Positions 1-12,402 of a DNA stretch of 64,000 nucleotides are shown in pieces. This stretch comes from Rutpela maculata (Eukaryota; Arthropoda; Insecta; Coleoptera; Cerambycidae), in contig OW386285.2 of NCBI GenBank assembly GCA_936432065.2, forward strand, positions 27,893,920 through 27,957,919, written 5' to 3'. How positions within the stretch are numbered: the first letter of the stretch is position 1; each line of letters begins with the position of its first letter. The notes under the pieces were generated by a model. That model ran no database searches. It worked only from the letters and a program-made list of their open reading frames with translations, and was not told the origin of the DNA. Both the position numbers and the translations under genes were made by a program.

Positions 1-1634
1 ACGTACGATCTACACCAGTCTGCTCAGATCTGATGAAACATAAACACACAGCTGACACGGGAAATCAGTTGTTTCAAATATATTTTGTTACTTAGCAGCA
101 GCATTTTTATGTTCACGTAAACAATTTTATTTTGTAACTAATTTATCGCCGCTGCCATATTGCAGTAGATTGCTACGCTATATAATAATTATGTAGCAGA
201 CCCTGGAACAATTTACTTTCAGTAGTAAACTGTCTCTAATAGTGCTTTAATATAATTGTTTTATAAGGTAATAGGAAACAACTATAAAATAACTTCAATA
301 TATAGTTATAACAGTGCTGAAAATACTACCGAACGTTACTAAAAAAGCACTTTAAAATTATTTAGTTTTATAAGCTGAAATGTTTTACAGCTTAGTCACG
401 GAAACATTTCTAAGATAATTTCTTAACTGCTTTATAAGATATTTTATAATTTTGCTGTAAAAACGTTTTAATGATAAATGTATAAAACAGTTCAGTTGCA
501 GACAACCAAGTAGTGTTTTCTGCAACTCTAATATAATCAATTTGCATCTTAGAAGCATTAATAAAATAACAATAAAACAAAATAATCGTATAACATTTAA
601 ATTATAAAACAAATTTACTGGTTGGGCTGTATTTTGTTTATTGTCATTTATTAGGTGCAGAGTAATGATGGGGAAACCAGAACAAGAAAACAACTTTATT
701 CTTTCAGCAACGTTTCGTTTTACTTAGTCGTAAACTTCTTCAGGGCTCAGAAAATGTGGGAAGGTATGGATGGCATTTTTAATTGTCATCAGTTTTAAAA
801 CTAGGTTTATGAATATAAACTTCGGGTACTAAAAATAAATAAATAAAACGTATTTAACATTAAACAAATCACAACCTAGAAAAAATTCAATAGTTGGTGT
901 TTACAATTCAACACACACATTAAAATAACTATTTTATTGTGAAATATAAAAGAATTGTAGAAGTTATATTTCCTGAGAATTTACTAGAAGTTATAAAATA
1001 ATCATCAAACAAAAATTTCTTATGAATACTTTTCCCAGCGATTTATGTGCATATATTGTATAATACTGTTTTTAATAGTCTGTTATTCAACGTGTTTTCC
1101 TAGTCTTAGCGGTTTAAATAGGCGATGTATGCACATGCAAGGTGTATTTTTATAACACCCATTACGCATAGATAAAAATCTTGATATAATCGGCTAGAAA
1201 TGGGTACATGACCGCCTCACTAAGCGGCATGGCAACATTGCTAAGTAAAAGTGTGTGTGCTTAGTCAAATGTAAACATTAATAATTGCTGTAAAATGTAT
1301 GAAATATTTTAAATTCACTCAAATATAAAATATGATAAAAATAAAATAATTAGGCATTGTGACAAGGATCGACTTCCAGATTCCAACGATTGATCTGTTT
1401 TCGACCATTCGGCACTCAAAATGGTTATTGTTTTAGTTGTGTTTTTTGCTCTGTCGATAAATACTAATTGCGACAATTTGAGAACCTTTTGATATAAAAC
1501 AGTGTTTTTTTATTTGTTTGCTATTCTTGGTTTAAAAAATAACTAAATCAGTCGGGGAAGGTTGTTGTTTGAATGCTTATCACTAATGTCAGATTACAAA
1601 CTGACAGATGCCAGAAGGTTTCAGGAGAAGATTC
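1..1634. other. AT-rich intergenic sequence, no gene seen
   Basis: No coding frame here has recognisable protein content; open stretches are low-complexity and AT-driven. Around 690-745 a 'cgtttcg ... cttcttcagg' phrase resembles the ends of Penelope-like or similar retroelements and may be a small relic. Nothing else is supported. Confidence 0.5.
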
Positions 1635-1720
1635 TTTGACAGCTGTCAAACTGACAGCTGTCAAATTTTTTGTCGTTAAACTTTGTTAGTTCTAAATCTG
1701 TCAAACTGACAGCTGTTAAA
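1635..1720. repeat. Cluster of TGACAGCTGTCA palindromes
   Basis: A perfect 16 bp palindrome TTTGACAGCTGTCAAA (1635-1650) is followed one base later by TGACAGCTGTCA (1652-1663), and after a spacer by 'tctgtcaaactgacagctgttaaa' (about 1697-1720). Each unit pairs TGACA/TGTCA half-sites around a CAGCTG E-box. TALE-homeodomain (TGIF/Meis-type) factors bind TGACA half-sites and bHLH factors bind CAGCTG, so a regulatory role is possible. The same palindrome could equally be the decayed end of a repeat family. Confidence 0.5.
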
Positions 1721-1889
1721 AATTCTGGTTCTAAACTTTGCTTGGGGATTTTATTTTTTGAGTTGTCAATAATTTTTAGGTTGGTATTGTACTAGGTTAT
1801 GTTAATGTTTTTTAGGTTGTGATTGCCGGAAATGGATTCAAGTTTCTCAGACTTTTAATGTCTTTGTCACTTTTAATAGTTTTAGGCAA

Positions 1890-2190
1890 AAAACTTACTT
1901 TGGGCCCAGTTAAGGACCGTTCGTAACCACACGGGCTCCTTATGGGTTGCGTAGACCTTATACAGCTATCACTGACTTTAACTGCTCTTTTTTCTCGAAA
2001 TATAGTTTGTTTTTTATGTTTTCTTTTTTATTATGTATTTTTGTAGTCTTGTTTGTTTTATACAATTTTTGTAACATGACGTATATATTATATTAATTGG
2101 TTTTTACATTATATGTGAGTTTTCATGACAAAACCGATATTGTTTATGTAACAAGATTTATGGTGAATAAATTTATTCTATTCTATTCTA
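1890..2190 (+). mobile_element. LINE 3' end with TTCTA tail
   Basis: The stretch ends in 'aatttattctattctattcta', a typical LINE 3' tail. About 180 bp upstream of the tail match closely the 3' end of the RT-bearing LINE at 17.3-19.4 kb (shared 'tttttgtaac', 'ttatattaattggttttta', 'catgacaaaaccgata'). No RT coding remains, so this is a severely 5'-truncated copy of the same family. Confidence 0.75.
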
Positions 2191-2339
2191 TCACAACTAG
2201 TATGACGTCTTCGGAGAAAACATGTCTATAGTCTGCACGCTTTAACACACTAGTCTACCGAACGTTAAGTTAGACTATAAAATATAGCTTACCCCAGAAG
2301 CGTGTTATTGTTATTGATTGTTACTTTGTTTTTTAATTT

Positions 2340-2663
2340 TTTTCACGGAAACCAAATCGAAAGGGTGCAAGTGTGATATATCGTTGAAATCGAAATTTTT
2401 ACTGCTTTTCAATGGTTCGATTACAAATTGTATGTAATCATAAAATAAACAATTTGTGTCAAAACCTTTTTAGATATTCTGAAGCACTAAAAAAACCCTC
2501 ATACAAAGTTCTATCCAAATCCATTTAGTAGTTTCGCCGCTATCGTGCTAACATACATGCACACATTTTTGTGTTCCTCAAAACGTAAAGATTTAATTTT
2601 ATCTAAATTTTAGATTTAGGACCAATTTTAGTAACCTCCCACAATTTTATTGTAGGGAGGTTA
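2340..2663 (+). repeat. Possible Helitron/HINE-like repeat ending in a hairpin
   Basis: A perfect hairpin TAACCTCCC/GGGAGGTTA (2632-2663) closes a segment containing 'tagtttcgccgctatcgtgc' and an 'acatacatgcacac' microsatellite-like core. That layout resembles the better-supported four-copy family at 17.8, 41.8, 42.6 and 56.8 kb, but sequence identity is not shared, so classification is weak. Confidence 0.3.
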
Positions 2664-2739
2664 AAATGAAAGTTTCCAGTAAAATATTTCAATATTTGAA
2701 TATTTGAAAGTTTCCAAAATTCCGGAAAGTTGGGGTGGA

Positions 2740-2850
2740 ATTGATTCTATATTGATAGTAAATAATAAAAAAATGTTTTTCAGTTTTTCTTAATTCAAAA
2801 ATAAATTAGGCCGAAAACCGGCCTTATGGGCCCTCATCCTTTTATGGGTT
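2740..2850 (+). repeat. Dispersed repeat shared with 45.48-45.58 kb
   Basis: 'ggggtggaat-gatt ... aaatgtttttc ... ccggccttatgggccctcatcctttta' recurs in similar form near 45490-45580. It is non-coding and of unknown class. Confidence 0.45.
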
Positions 2851-4440
2851 TTTAGTTGCAGTAGTATTAAGTTTGTGGCTGAGCAAAATTGGTCTATAAA
2901 TGTTAATTGTTCTTCTATATATTCACAATACATCGACAGACATTTTGTGACCTATACGTTATTCTAGTTGATCCACATTTGCTGTATGGTACGTTCGACA
3001 GCATCACGCCACCTATCGCGGTTGTTTGTTAGGCGTACGACCTCACTAAAATTATTTCCCATCGACTCTTTGGCAACACCAGCCCAACGATTTGGGGGGC
3101 GTAAGTGATAATAATAATAATCCCTAATATTAAAAATGTTGTCAACTCCCATTTTAATTTTTTTTGAACATTATATTAAATCGTTCCAGAAATATTTCCT
3201 CTTCTCTTGCTTATACCAACTGTAATAAAATCAGTGTGATTTTAAGTCACATTTTTTAATATAATGTACGTATACACCATGATTTATCAGTAGTATAGTA
3301 TTTGTTTAATAGCTAAAAAAGTCGTAAATCTGATGACTACTTACCATTTATAAATTAAGTAATATGCATTGAAAAATCCCTATTACTAATAGCGATGCCT
3401 CATCAAACGTTATAAATCAAACGCGAATAATTGCCAGTCGTCGGTCCTCGAAATAAATTTCTCTTGCTTGCAGTTAACTTTTGCCAACAATAGATATAGC
3501 GATAATGGTGTTGAGCCAAACTAGTCGAGCATATCTCAAAAGTGTCTCCATTAAAATTCCTACTTCTGATTTACAAATAATCCGCTATTTTTTTTTGTTA
3601 CAAGATCACACCGAAGATGATTCTCTCTTCCGCGGTCTAGTAATTAATGGGAATTGCTTTGATGAGAACGCCGATTTCTAGTCCATAATTTACTATAAGT
3701 TTATGTATAATTTGATTTGCGCCGGTTCGAGGCTGTCTAACAGAAATAATAATTTTATAGTGTTGAAGTATCGCATACCGTTCACACAGGTTTACCTTGC
3801 GGTGTATAGTTTGAGAATATTAGCTCGGCGTTGACCAAATTGCAGAGAGGGTTGGGACAATTTCTCTTTCCAACACAACGTGAAACTTTCACGCAGAACT
3901 TTCATTATATTTATGTTTGTAGAACTTTTTTGAGAATTTTAAAAATATATGTTACAGTTTTGGATCTGGTGGCATTAGGTAAAAACTGCTGATTTTTGTC
4001 TCATGAGTCTACTGGATCTCTTTTCAGTTGTAATTTTTAAACTCTACTTATATGTCGAAGTAGATGCTTTCCCTTAAATAACCCCAAAGAAAATAACCCG
4101 AGATTGTGCAATATAGTGAGCGAGATCTGCAAGTGTAGTGGAAGGCTATCTTTAAAACTCATTACAAAATAACGTAAACATTTCCCAAACTAGGCAGAAT
4201 GCAAAAGTAACGACAGAACCAATAGAAATATACAAGTTGTTGAAATTCCATGACGCAGTAGTGTTTCAAATAAATTTTATTCACTCAATATAAGTAACTG
4301 CAATAACTATGTCATTAGTACTAGTATTAATTTGTAATATAACAGATTTAACTAGTTGATGTTTATTTTTTTTATTTTGGGATGGTTGCCGATAAGATTT
4401 TGTACGAAACTCATCCTGAAATTGTTTTTTTTTTTTGGTC
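2850..4440. other. Intergenic sequence, no gene seen
   Basis: No protein family, RNA gene or repeat structure is recognisable. Short open frames near 2964-3152 (minus) and 3481-3681 (plus) show no motif and no codon pattern that I can defend. Confidence 0.45.
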
Positions 4441-4454
4441 CCTAAAATAGCTAC

Positions 4455-4480
4455 TTTACGGACTCATTTGAGTCCGTAAA
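4455..4480. repeat. Perfect 12 bp-stem palindrome downstream of a YR pseudogene
   Basis: TTTACGGACTCA-TT-TGAGTCCGTAAA is a perfect inverted repeat with a 2 nt loop. It lies about 200 bp beyond the 3' end of the minus-strand tyrosine recombinase pseudogene at 4690-5891. The intact homologue at the other end of the window also has a palindrome just past its stop (61721-61855). Whether the two are related structures is inference. Confidence 0.6.
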
Positions 4481-4689
4481 ATGGGTCTTTTCCGGACTCA
4501 ATCCCAAAAAGTCACCATGACAACTTTTGAGCATCGTTTAGGTAAATAAGGTAAAATGGTTCATACAACAATTAAACAACTTTATTTAATCTAATAGGTA
4601 CAACAATGTGACTTAATTATTAGGTTTGTAAGTTAAATTAATAATAACTAAATGATTATGGCCCAAAACGAAAATTAAATGAACAATTT

Positions 4690-5891
4690 TGAGCACCTTC
4701 AAAACTTACCCAAAAACGAAATACCCCAACCCGAGGGTATCATGTTAATTTCTTTTGATGTTGTGGTAGTAGCTTCGGTAGTAACCGATATTATGTTACT
4801 CGATGGTTCAATTTTCTTCTCCCCCATTAACATTCTGCACACTTTTTTCTTCTTCTCAATTAATTCTTCTATATATGACTCTGCCACTGAAGACGATCTG
4901 GAACTAGTTATTATTTAGAACAAATGACAATAATATTGTGAAAAAACTTGCTTCCATACTTCTAGCCGTGTCAACGAGATTAAATTGACGTCAGCATCTG
5001 CCGCAAGAGACGCAGAACTTCACCGGAAGCAATGCCCTGTATACTCTGTCGGGTTCGGTAGTTTAAGAAATTCAGCAACGATAGAGGGCATTTTCCCAAA
5101 AGAATGGATTCCTACACGTTGTACTGTACATTTTTCTTTACGATAGGAAATAAAAAAATAATCGTGTTTAACATTCACTGGTAGTATTTCTGGTACACTT
5201 CCATGGGATTAACAGCTTCACCTTCAACTACCACGGGAAACACTCTCTTAATGTTGATCTTCGTATCGGGAATTGTTATAAGAAGACATCGTGTGTCTTT
5301 TTGGACAATATCTTCTATTTTTAGTGAATGTAGCTCTTCACGCCTGCATCCACCACACACACGCCAATGAGAACAGCAACCTGCGAAATTACATATGAAA
5401 CTGATGCATGTCATTAAAGTATAATTTTAAACTTCTCATCGTCTGCATTTATCAAAAATATATTAATTTCTTGGCGCGTCAAAACTTTGACGTTGTGGGC
5501 TCGTAGCCTACTGAATTTCCCTTCAAAAATGCTATAACTCTGACGAATTTGTTTATTTCTATATTTTCTTTGACACACAAAACAGCTTTTATCATCGAAT
5601 ATTTTGACCAGAGAGAAGATGGTTTTACTTCTTACGACTGTAATAGGAAAATACGAAAATAGTCACAATAATAATTTACATATGTTATTAATATTGAATG
5701 CAAAGAATAGCGGCACTTACCTTTTCATGTAAATAGTTCAACATTACATCTTCGTCTACAATTACAATGTTGTTCACTTCTTTCCATCGAATGAATGTTT
5801 CATATTCCTTTTCATTTTGACGAGATTTCACTGAAAGTAAATCTAACACTATTTCCTTCGCTTTTTCAGATATAATTTGTGGATTATGCAT
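4690..5891 (-). pseudogene. Decayed Crypton-like tyrosine recombinase, copy A
   Basis: Read on the minus strand this aligns end to end with the intact recombinase at 61966-63174. Exon 1 (5891-5721) gives 57 residues including KEYETFIRWKE, ending YLHEK at a GTAAGT donor. A middle exon (about 5555-5430) gives AFLKGNSVGYEP and LTRQEINIFL. The next exon opens at 5388 after 'ttcgcag' with VAVLIGVCGGCRREEL, matching the start of exon 2 of the intact gene. Further on are VGIHSFGK and FLKLPNPTEYTGHC (about 5030-5120), then SSVAESYIEE near 4880. Damage includes a TG duplication shifting frame before CRREEL, a stop at the HxxR motif and frame changes between blocks. Multi-exon structure suggests a gene-like ancestor rather than a retrocopy. 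The active-site R, H and Y blocks are recognisable. Confidence 0.8.
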
Positions 5892-5899
5892 TTTATACC

Positions 5900-7960
5900 G
5901 TATAAAAAGAACGCGTCAAAATTTTTTTGTTTACATTAAACAATCTGGTTACTATAGTCGCATGATAATTAAAAATAAATCGAACCTCACTATTTTCCAG
6001 AAATATTTGCTCTAATCAAAAATTTAAATATGTTTCAGGGACTTTTAACAAAAAAATGTTGTTTGTAACACGTACCTAAAATCAGTTTTTGATACTCATC
6101 AGCTACGATTCGTCTCAAAAAACATGATTTTAGGTACTTGTTTCAAAAATAACTATTTTTAGACTCTCAGCATCTCGCCTACTCGTTCAGAAAAATATTA
6201 CTTTTCAGACTTGTTACGTAAATAATTATTGATGTACATTTTTTACGACAAAGATATGATCCAAATTGCCCCCGAACTACCCTATTGTAATAATTTGCCG
6301 TAAATGATATAGAACGAGGCTCAACCTCGCTAGATTAAACGTTCGTGAACCCTTTGACCCCGCGAAAATGAAATTGTTAAATTTTGATGGAAATCCCAGC
6401 CATAATTTTCCGAATGCACGCGACCGCATGTCGCAGTGATATATCTTCTCGACGTTATATGGTATGTTTTTTATTGCACACATACTAGTCCGGTATTACG
6501 TCGAGCTCGCGTGTTCGGGGCCCATGCAATCAGCCCAGATTACGGCGGACATTTAAGGACTAAACTGCAACGGTAGGTTGATAGGGTCGTTTGGCTTAAA
6601 CGTTTTTAACGATCGACGTATCGAATGTGGTTGTGGAATTCCTAGAAAAATAAGGACCGAGACTTCTTATCGGATCACTTAATTAAGGTAAATGAGGGAT
6701 GGAGTAGCGAACGTGTTAATTTTATTCGGGTTCTTGTTTTTCAATGAACGGCGACATGGGACTTTAGTTGAAGACATCAATTTGTGTCTGTGATTGATTT
6801 TTTTTGTAAATTGTTGATATGGAGAAATATCTTTACGTTTTAAAATTCCATTCCTGGTAGAATTGTAAAATATTTATTTTTATCGTGTAGCAAATGGTGT
6901 CATACTTACTATGACTAGATTCCACAAATACCACTTGAGCATTCGAATACTATCTGTCGCGCGTTTCGCCAATCATGCTGACATCATCAGGATATTATTA
7001 CAGTGGATTATCAATGTTGGTTAGTAGTTTCACTATGATTGTTGCCTGTCACCAAATATTGATATTATTTCAAGCATTCCCACTATAATATTTTATCATG
7101 CGGAGACCCATATGTGAAACACAGACTTACTAAATAAGACTTTGGATAAAAATATCTGCTATCAGTGCAATCCGTCAGTTCCTAAATGAATCCATCCAAA
7201 AGCTTTTGTCTAACAATATGATGTTTAATATCAATTCTCTTAAAAGTGGAAGTAGGAAATCATCATGACGATTCAAGTTTCATTTGTTGCTGCTTTAAAA
7301 GATCTAAGCAGCTATATTGAAACCACTCCCATACATTTTTTGATCACATTTTTCTTCTCTAAATTTTAAAACCATTCACTAGAAGATTTACTTGACGTTA
7401 CCTTCTTTTAAATGTTAGAAATTCTGTAACGGTCAACTTTTGAAGTAGTCGTAAATTCTTATTAAAATCCGTGAAATTACATTATTTTATATCTTTATTA
7501 CAAAAATTACCGGTTTTATTAGTTTTGTTAAACAAGGTTTAACGCCACCCCTGTCGGACAGTTACGAGTTGGCATTCCAGAAATTCCATTAAATGCGCGG
7601 GTATATGGCTAACGCTGGAAATTTTCCTCCAATAAGCGAGCACAATTATGACATAATGCCTAGTTGCCTTGGTTACAGCTCCAGAAAATAGTTTGTTTAG
7701 GCGCGAATATAAAACCACAAATGAATGTTATGTAGACACTCTCCACACAGGCTGCAGGCCTGGAGGTCGTTAACATTATGGCTGGAATTTGAGCTATTCT
7801 AGTATTTATTAGTTTTGAGATTTAACTTCTTAACTTCAAAATGTGTCTAGTGTATGTGTGTTTTTGAATTAAAGTAGCATTTAATATGTGTAATGCTAGG
7901 TGCTTTACGTGTAGTTTAATTAGAAATTACAGTTTAGAGTCTGTTAATATACCTATAATG
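5900..7960. other. Intergenic sequence, no gene seen
   Basis: Nothing coding is recognised. The stretches 6280-6720 and 7540-7760 are less AT-biased and look single-copy, so they could be host regulatory or unannotated non-coding sequence. At 6951-7000 'cgcgcgtttcgcc...catcatcagg' resembles a retroelement end relic. Confidence 0.35.
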
Positions 7961-7968
7961 GTATAGTT

Positions 7969-8253
7969 ATGCAGTTTGTTGAGGTTACAACTGGTACCGA
8001 CCTACAATTAGAGTTTGTAACCCATAACAGTGCCTTCGTCCCTTTTGCTGCAGTTTTTGTAAGTACATTTACCTTTCTAGTTTGTGTATACCGGCAACTG
8101 GGAATAACTCCGGACTTCGCTCCATTAACTTTCGTTTTACATTATGGCCAGACGCCAATTTGGTCCGACTTTCAGTGTTATGTGCGGCCATTTCGTTGTT
8201 TAATTAAACAAACAAGCTACATCCTTTCCGCGAGTGCTCGTGCCGTCTCTTAA
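7969..8253 (+). other. 94-codon open frame, unrecognised
   Basis: The frame encodes a 94-residue product with a hydrophobic stretch (FVPFAAVFVSTFTFLVCVY) at residues about 24-42 that could be one membrane segment. No family resemblance, no neighbouring exon evidence and no codon-use support are seen. It may be chance. Confidence 0.12.
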
Positions 8254-8339
8254 GACTGTTAATAACTTTTCTTAAATGATTGACCACCTCACCAGCATTT
8301 TATTTGATGTAATGTATTTGTGACATATATATGTACATG

Positions 8340-8475
8340 TATATAGCGCCTCCATGTTTGGCATACCTCTATTTTTTTGTTTGCTTGTTTTATTTTAGCA
8401 CTTAAGTCTAAAATTGTGAAGTTTCTTATACAAATGTTTGTCTTCGAGAATAAAGAGTTTTTGAATTTGAATTTT
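8340..8475 (+). mobile_element. Probable retroelement 3' tail
   Basis: 'gagaataaagagtttttgaatttgaattttg' is typical of LINE 3' ends in insects. No coding sequence is attached. Confidence 0.35.
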
Positions 8476-8479
8476 GTGC

Positions 8480-9730
8480 AGAGCACATTACGTTTTTGTA
8501 TGTATCTTGTGGCTTAAAATGCTACTATGTATTTCATTGCCTATGTTATTACTTTTATTTTCTTGTAGGAATTATTCGCGGATCAATTGACTATGCTATA
8601 AGCCAGCACAGGTGCTTAGTCTACACCACTAATACTATATAGTATAAGTGGTTATTTTTTTATCTAGTTTTTAATTATGAATTGGTTTATTTCGTGTTTG
8701 TATTAAGCCAACTGCTTAATATACACATTACAAACTAGTAGATGTCACTCTACTTCCGCGATTATTTTGATTCATTTGTTATTTGTTGTACGTTTTCGGA
8801 TTAACTTTATCTGTAGGTTTCCTAACCATTTAATATATTTCCCGACATTTATAAAATTTGTATGAGAGGTAGTTTGATATTTCCTATTTGTTGAACTTGA
8901 TTCGATAGGTGGATAATAAAAAAAGAATAATAATACTGTGAATTAATGTGTGTCTAATTGATGTGAATATATGAAACATTTATCGCTAATAGGCAAGATA
9001 ATCATATTTACACGATATTTATATTTTGTAATGAGTGCGGTTTATTGTTTTAAATGGAAATCTTCATATATTTTCTGTGTAAACTTTCGTTTTATTTGTA
9101 GATTTCTCATGATTGTTGTTGAATGTGGCCAGCGTTCATATGAATGAGAAACGCCACAGCTTTAATAAATATTGTTAGCTATACACTGACATAACGTTTT
9201 ATTCTTATCAGTACATGCAATTAAAATATTTGCAAGTTAATTAGTTCTCATGGTTCAGTTTATTTTCAGACATACTACGTGCACTTTTTGCAAGTTTAAT
9301 ATATTACTCCTTTTTATTAAGTAAATACTCGAGTAAATATTTCTGCTGTGGCGGGTTAAAATTAAATTGCATAAATTGTTGATAATGATTGTGGTCGATA
9401 TACTTGCATGTCAACAAGAACCTTATAAATATCAAATTTTAATAACCAAAGTAGGTATGCGGAAAACCTATAATGAAAAAGTATTTTAGGAGATCGTTCA
9501 TTGCCCTCTTAACTAGCCGAGGTAGCTCCTTGATGTCAAAGAAGAATTAGACAGATTTTTATCGAATATTCGGACGCTTAATTATAATTTAATTGAATTA
9601 TTTCACAGAAGTGGGATTTATTGGATAGAAATATAACCTATACACTAGTTAAAAGGAAAAAGACATTTAGAATATTAATAAATCTTTCTGCTGTTATGTC
9701 TAATTCTTAACGATGAGTTCACTGCATTTC
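8480..9730. other. Intergenic sequence, no gene seen
   Basis: AT-rich non-coding sequence. The only structure noticed is a near-perfect 26 bp palindrome around 8625-8651 (centre 'actatatagt'). Confidence 0.4.
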
Positions 9731-10050
9731 ATTGTATTATGCATAAGTAGCCCAGTCAATGAACGTTCAATAAGGGGGTCTAGAGGGAAATGCCGAGATC
9801 ACAATTTTTAACTTGAGGGCTGTGTTTGGACTATTTAGGAGGTAAACGTACCAAAAGTCCCCGAACGCAGGAGGTGGGGGGGATGCAGGGGGGCACGAAG
9901 AAGGTCCCGATTTTTGGTTTTTCGCTCATATCTCGAAAATGGTTAGACCTAATCAAAAAGTGGCTATATGCAAAATTAAAGCTGACTAAATTTTCTACAA
10001 TAATGTTTCCATTAATTTTTTTCGTATCTGTTATGGTTCAGTAATGAATT
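9731..10050 (+). repeat. Possible transposon-derived segment
   Basis: A G-rich run ('gcaggaggtggggggg') followed by 'ttttcgctcatatctcgaaaatgg' has the style of internal sequence of insect DNA transposons, but no ends or second copy were found in the window. Confidence 0.25.
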
Positions 10051-11400
10051 GTATATCTTTTGACTGTATTCTAATTTTATTATAAATTTATCATAAATTG
10101 AAAATAAATTTTAATAATCGTAGAAAAAAATTTCTTGTACAGATATCCGTTTCACAGCAGACTGAACTGAAATATCGAATAAAAAATGTCTTTGCGTCTG
10201 TAAGTGTGTGTGTGTCCATATATATCTATGTGTGCTTTTGATCAGAACGTCTAGAATACTCACTAACAAAAGAGGTAAGTAATGTACCTTTTAGCCAGGT
10301 TCAGCGATTCACAAACTATTTATACATGGTTATTTTATTAACAAATTATAATTTTAGTTAGGTATTTATTATGTAGAGTCAACATTATCGTGAGAAATAG
10401 ACTGAAAAAATTTAGTTTAGAGTTCTTTTCAAGTTCGTCAACAGAAGCATTTCAGTTTTTTTGACAGCTTCTGTTTTTTCACTAACGGGAAGTTTGGGCG
10501 GCACGCACCTTGCGATTGCGGCAATCACGTAAGTGGAAACGAGACATTTGATGTCTGAGTTTCAAACAATATTTTTCTAGAATGTTCTTAATTCTCATAT
10601 ATAAGTAAACAAATAAATAAAATTAACTTAAACATCAAAACACAAATCTATAATTTAGCGAGTTCGAGTAGAGATCTTACAGATAATAGACGCGCTTTAG
10701 AAAACGGTCCCAGTAAATTGAATCAAAACCCGATCATAAGCTCGCCCAAATAGGTCAAAATTACACTCGTTGTTAAGTGAAAAATTCTACATAGAGTGGT
10801 ACATATTAGCATAACAATTAAGTGATATAGCTAATATTTAATTAAATCTATCAGTGAAAAGAAGTGGAAAACAGTGACAAAGACCGAGTACTCGACCGAC
10901 CGAAAACCACCCGGGAAGTAATAAATTATAGTGAAGTGAAGACAACAACAAAGCTAACTCCCCAATTTTCACCACTTAAACTATTTATGCCTTATGTACT
11001 TGTAGACAACCTAAAGAATTTCATATACGGACCCTGACATAGGTCAGGTAGTAACTTCAAAATAAGTCAATAAACAATTCTTTTATAGCAAATATAAATA
11101 TGAGCCAACCAGGGGCATACCATTAGGGTGACAAATTAAATCAATTTAAAAATATATTTGTCAATTGGTCTACCATACCTTTTATATTTACAATAAATTT
11201 TGTTATTGTTAAATCGTTATTTCAAAAGTCCCTCGTTCTCTTTCTTTGAAGTAATAGGCTAGGTTTTTTATTTAAATTAATAGATTCATTTTTGTTCATT
11301 TTTACCTTTAAAAGCCGGGCTATACTTTCTGTCTCTTTTGGGGACTTTAATAAATATAATTCCTTTTAAGAAAATAACGACTTTATACTAAAACTAAAGG
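10050..11400. other. Intergenic sequence, possible leader-like segment
   Basis: No gene is recognised. Between 10640 and 10980 a stretch rich in 'gtgaaaa', 'gaagtgg', 'cagtgacaaag' and 'gtgaagtgaag' resembles 5' untranslated leaders of insect transcripts or retroelements, but no open frame follows. Confidence 0.3.
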
Positions 11401-12402
11401 GCATAGCCGGGTAAGCATGGTGTGACTGCCCCCAAGCGTCTGGCGCTTATATTTGTGCAGTAGGAAGCAATCTTGGAAAGTAGCAATTTCACAAAATATT
11501 AGCCCGAAAAAGGGACCGGTTTGGGGTGAGTAAGGGAGGGTTGATTTTAGCAAAACTATTTTTTTTCTAAGAAACGGTGCATTCAATAGTTTTGTAAAAA
11601 ATATATGTTAAAGACCTACTGAGAAAGTACTAAATAAAAAATCATGCTCAAATTCCGAAAACAGATACAGTAAAAAAAACATATATATTATTTTCAAATT
11701 TTTTTTAGGGTAACTTATCCCTGGGGTACCAGCCTGAATTTTTTTTCTGTAGCATGTCTGGGGACTCACTTATGTTATGTTTTTTTCCCAGTCTTGTGCG
11801 AAGATTACGCCATACTTAAAAAAAATGCCGAAGTGTGCAGTGTCGTATGCATATTTTGTCAACAATTAACCCCTTGCACGTAAAGAAGGCCAGAATGCAA
11901 AGTAAATATGGATACCTGAGTAGTGTATACATACTAGTGATTAGTGATTCTGGAAATGATGAACGTTGTAAGAGAAACCAATATAACGCTGCAACGCTGA
12001 CAGTTGATTAGGTGATCAATAGAGTTTAACTCTCTTGCGCCGCAAAAATCAGTTTATGGCCAGAATGTTAAATATCATTAAGGGTAAAAACTAAAGTCAG
12101 CGGTTCTATCGATATTACCGTCGGCGGGGATAAGAGCTTGGTCTTAACAGTCATGTGTTGTTAATAATTTGCAGCACTAAATCGTAGCATTACTAACCTG
12201 TGATGGATATGGATGTTAATCTTCCTCACTGTCATCTGCAATCACTGCACTCATGCTATCCTTCTGAAACAATAGAGAAAGAACTTCCGCCGGTTTAGGT
12301 ATGCTTGATAGATATCGTCCTTGCGAAAGATAATGCACGACAGCAGCTACATGGGAACAACATCCAACAGTTCGATTCCCACTGGCACATTCAAAGAAAT
12401 TG
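11401..12402. repeat. Left arm of giant palindrome
   Basis: This is a reverse-complement partner of about 12683-13681, interrupted by small indels. On the minus strand it encodes the last ~60 residues of the SWIM protein, with an intact arginine codon (cga) where the right arm has a stop (tga). Confidence 0.85.

Noticed and set aside
385..693. 102-codon minus-strand frame
   Set aside because: Low-complexity Leu/Ile/Asn-rich product from AT-rich DNA, no domain.
11383..11586. Frames in both arms of the giant palindrome (also 13499-13687)
   Set aside because: The same residues appear on opposite strands because the arms are inverted copies; no independent evidence of coding.
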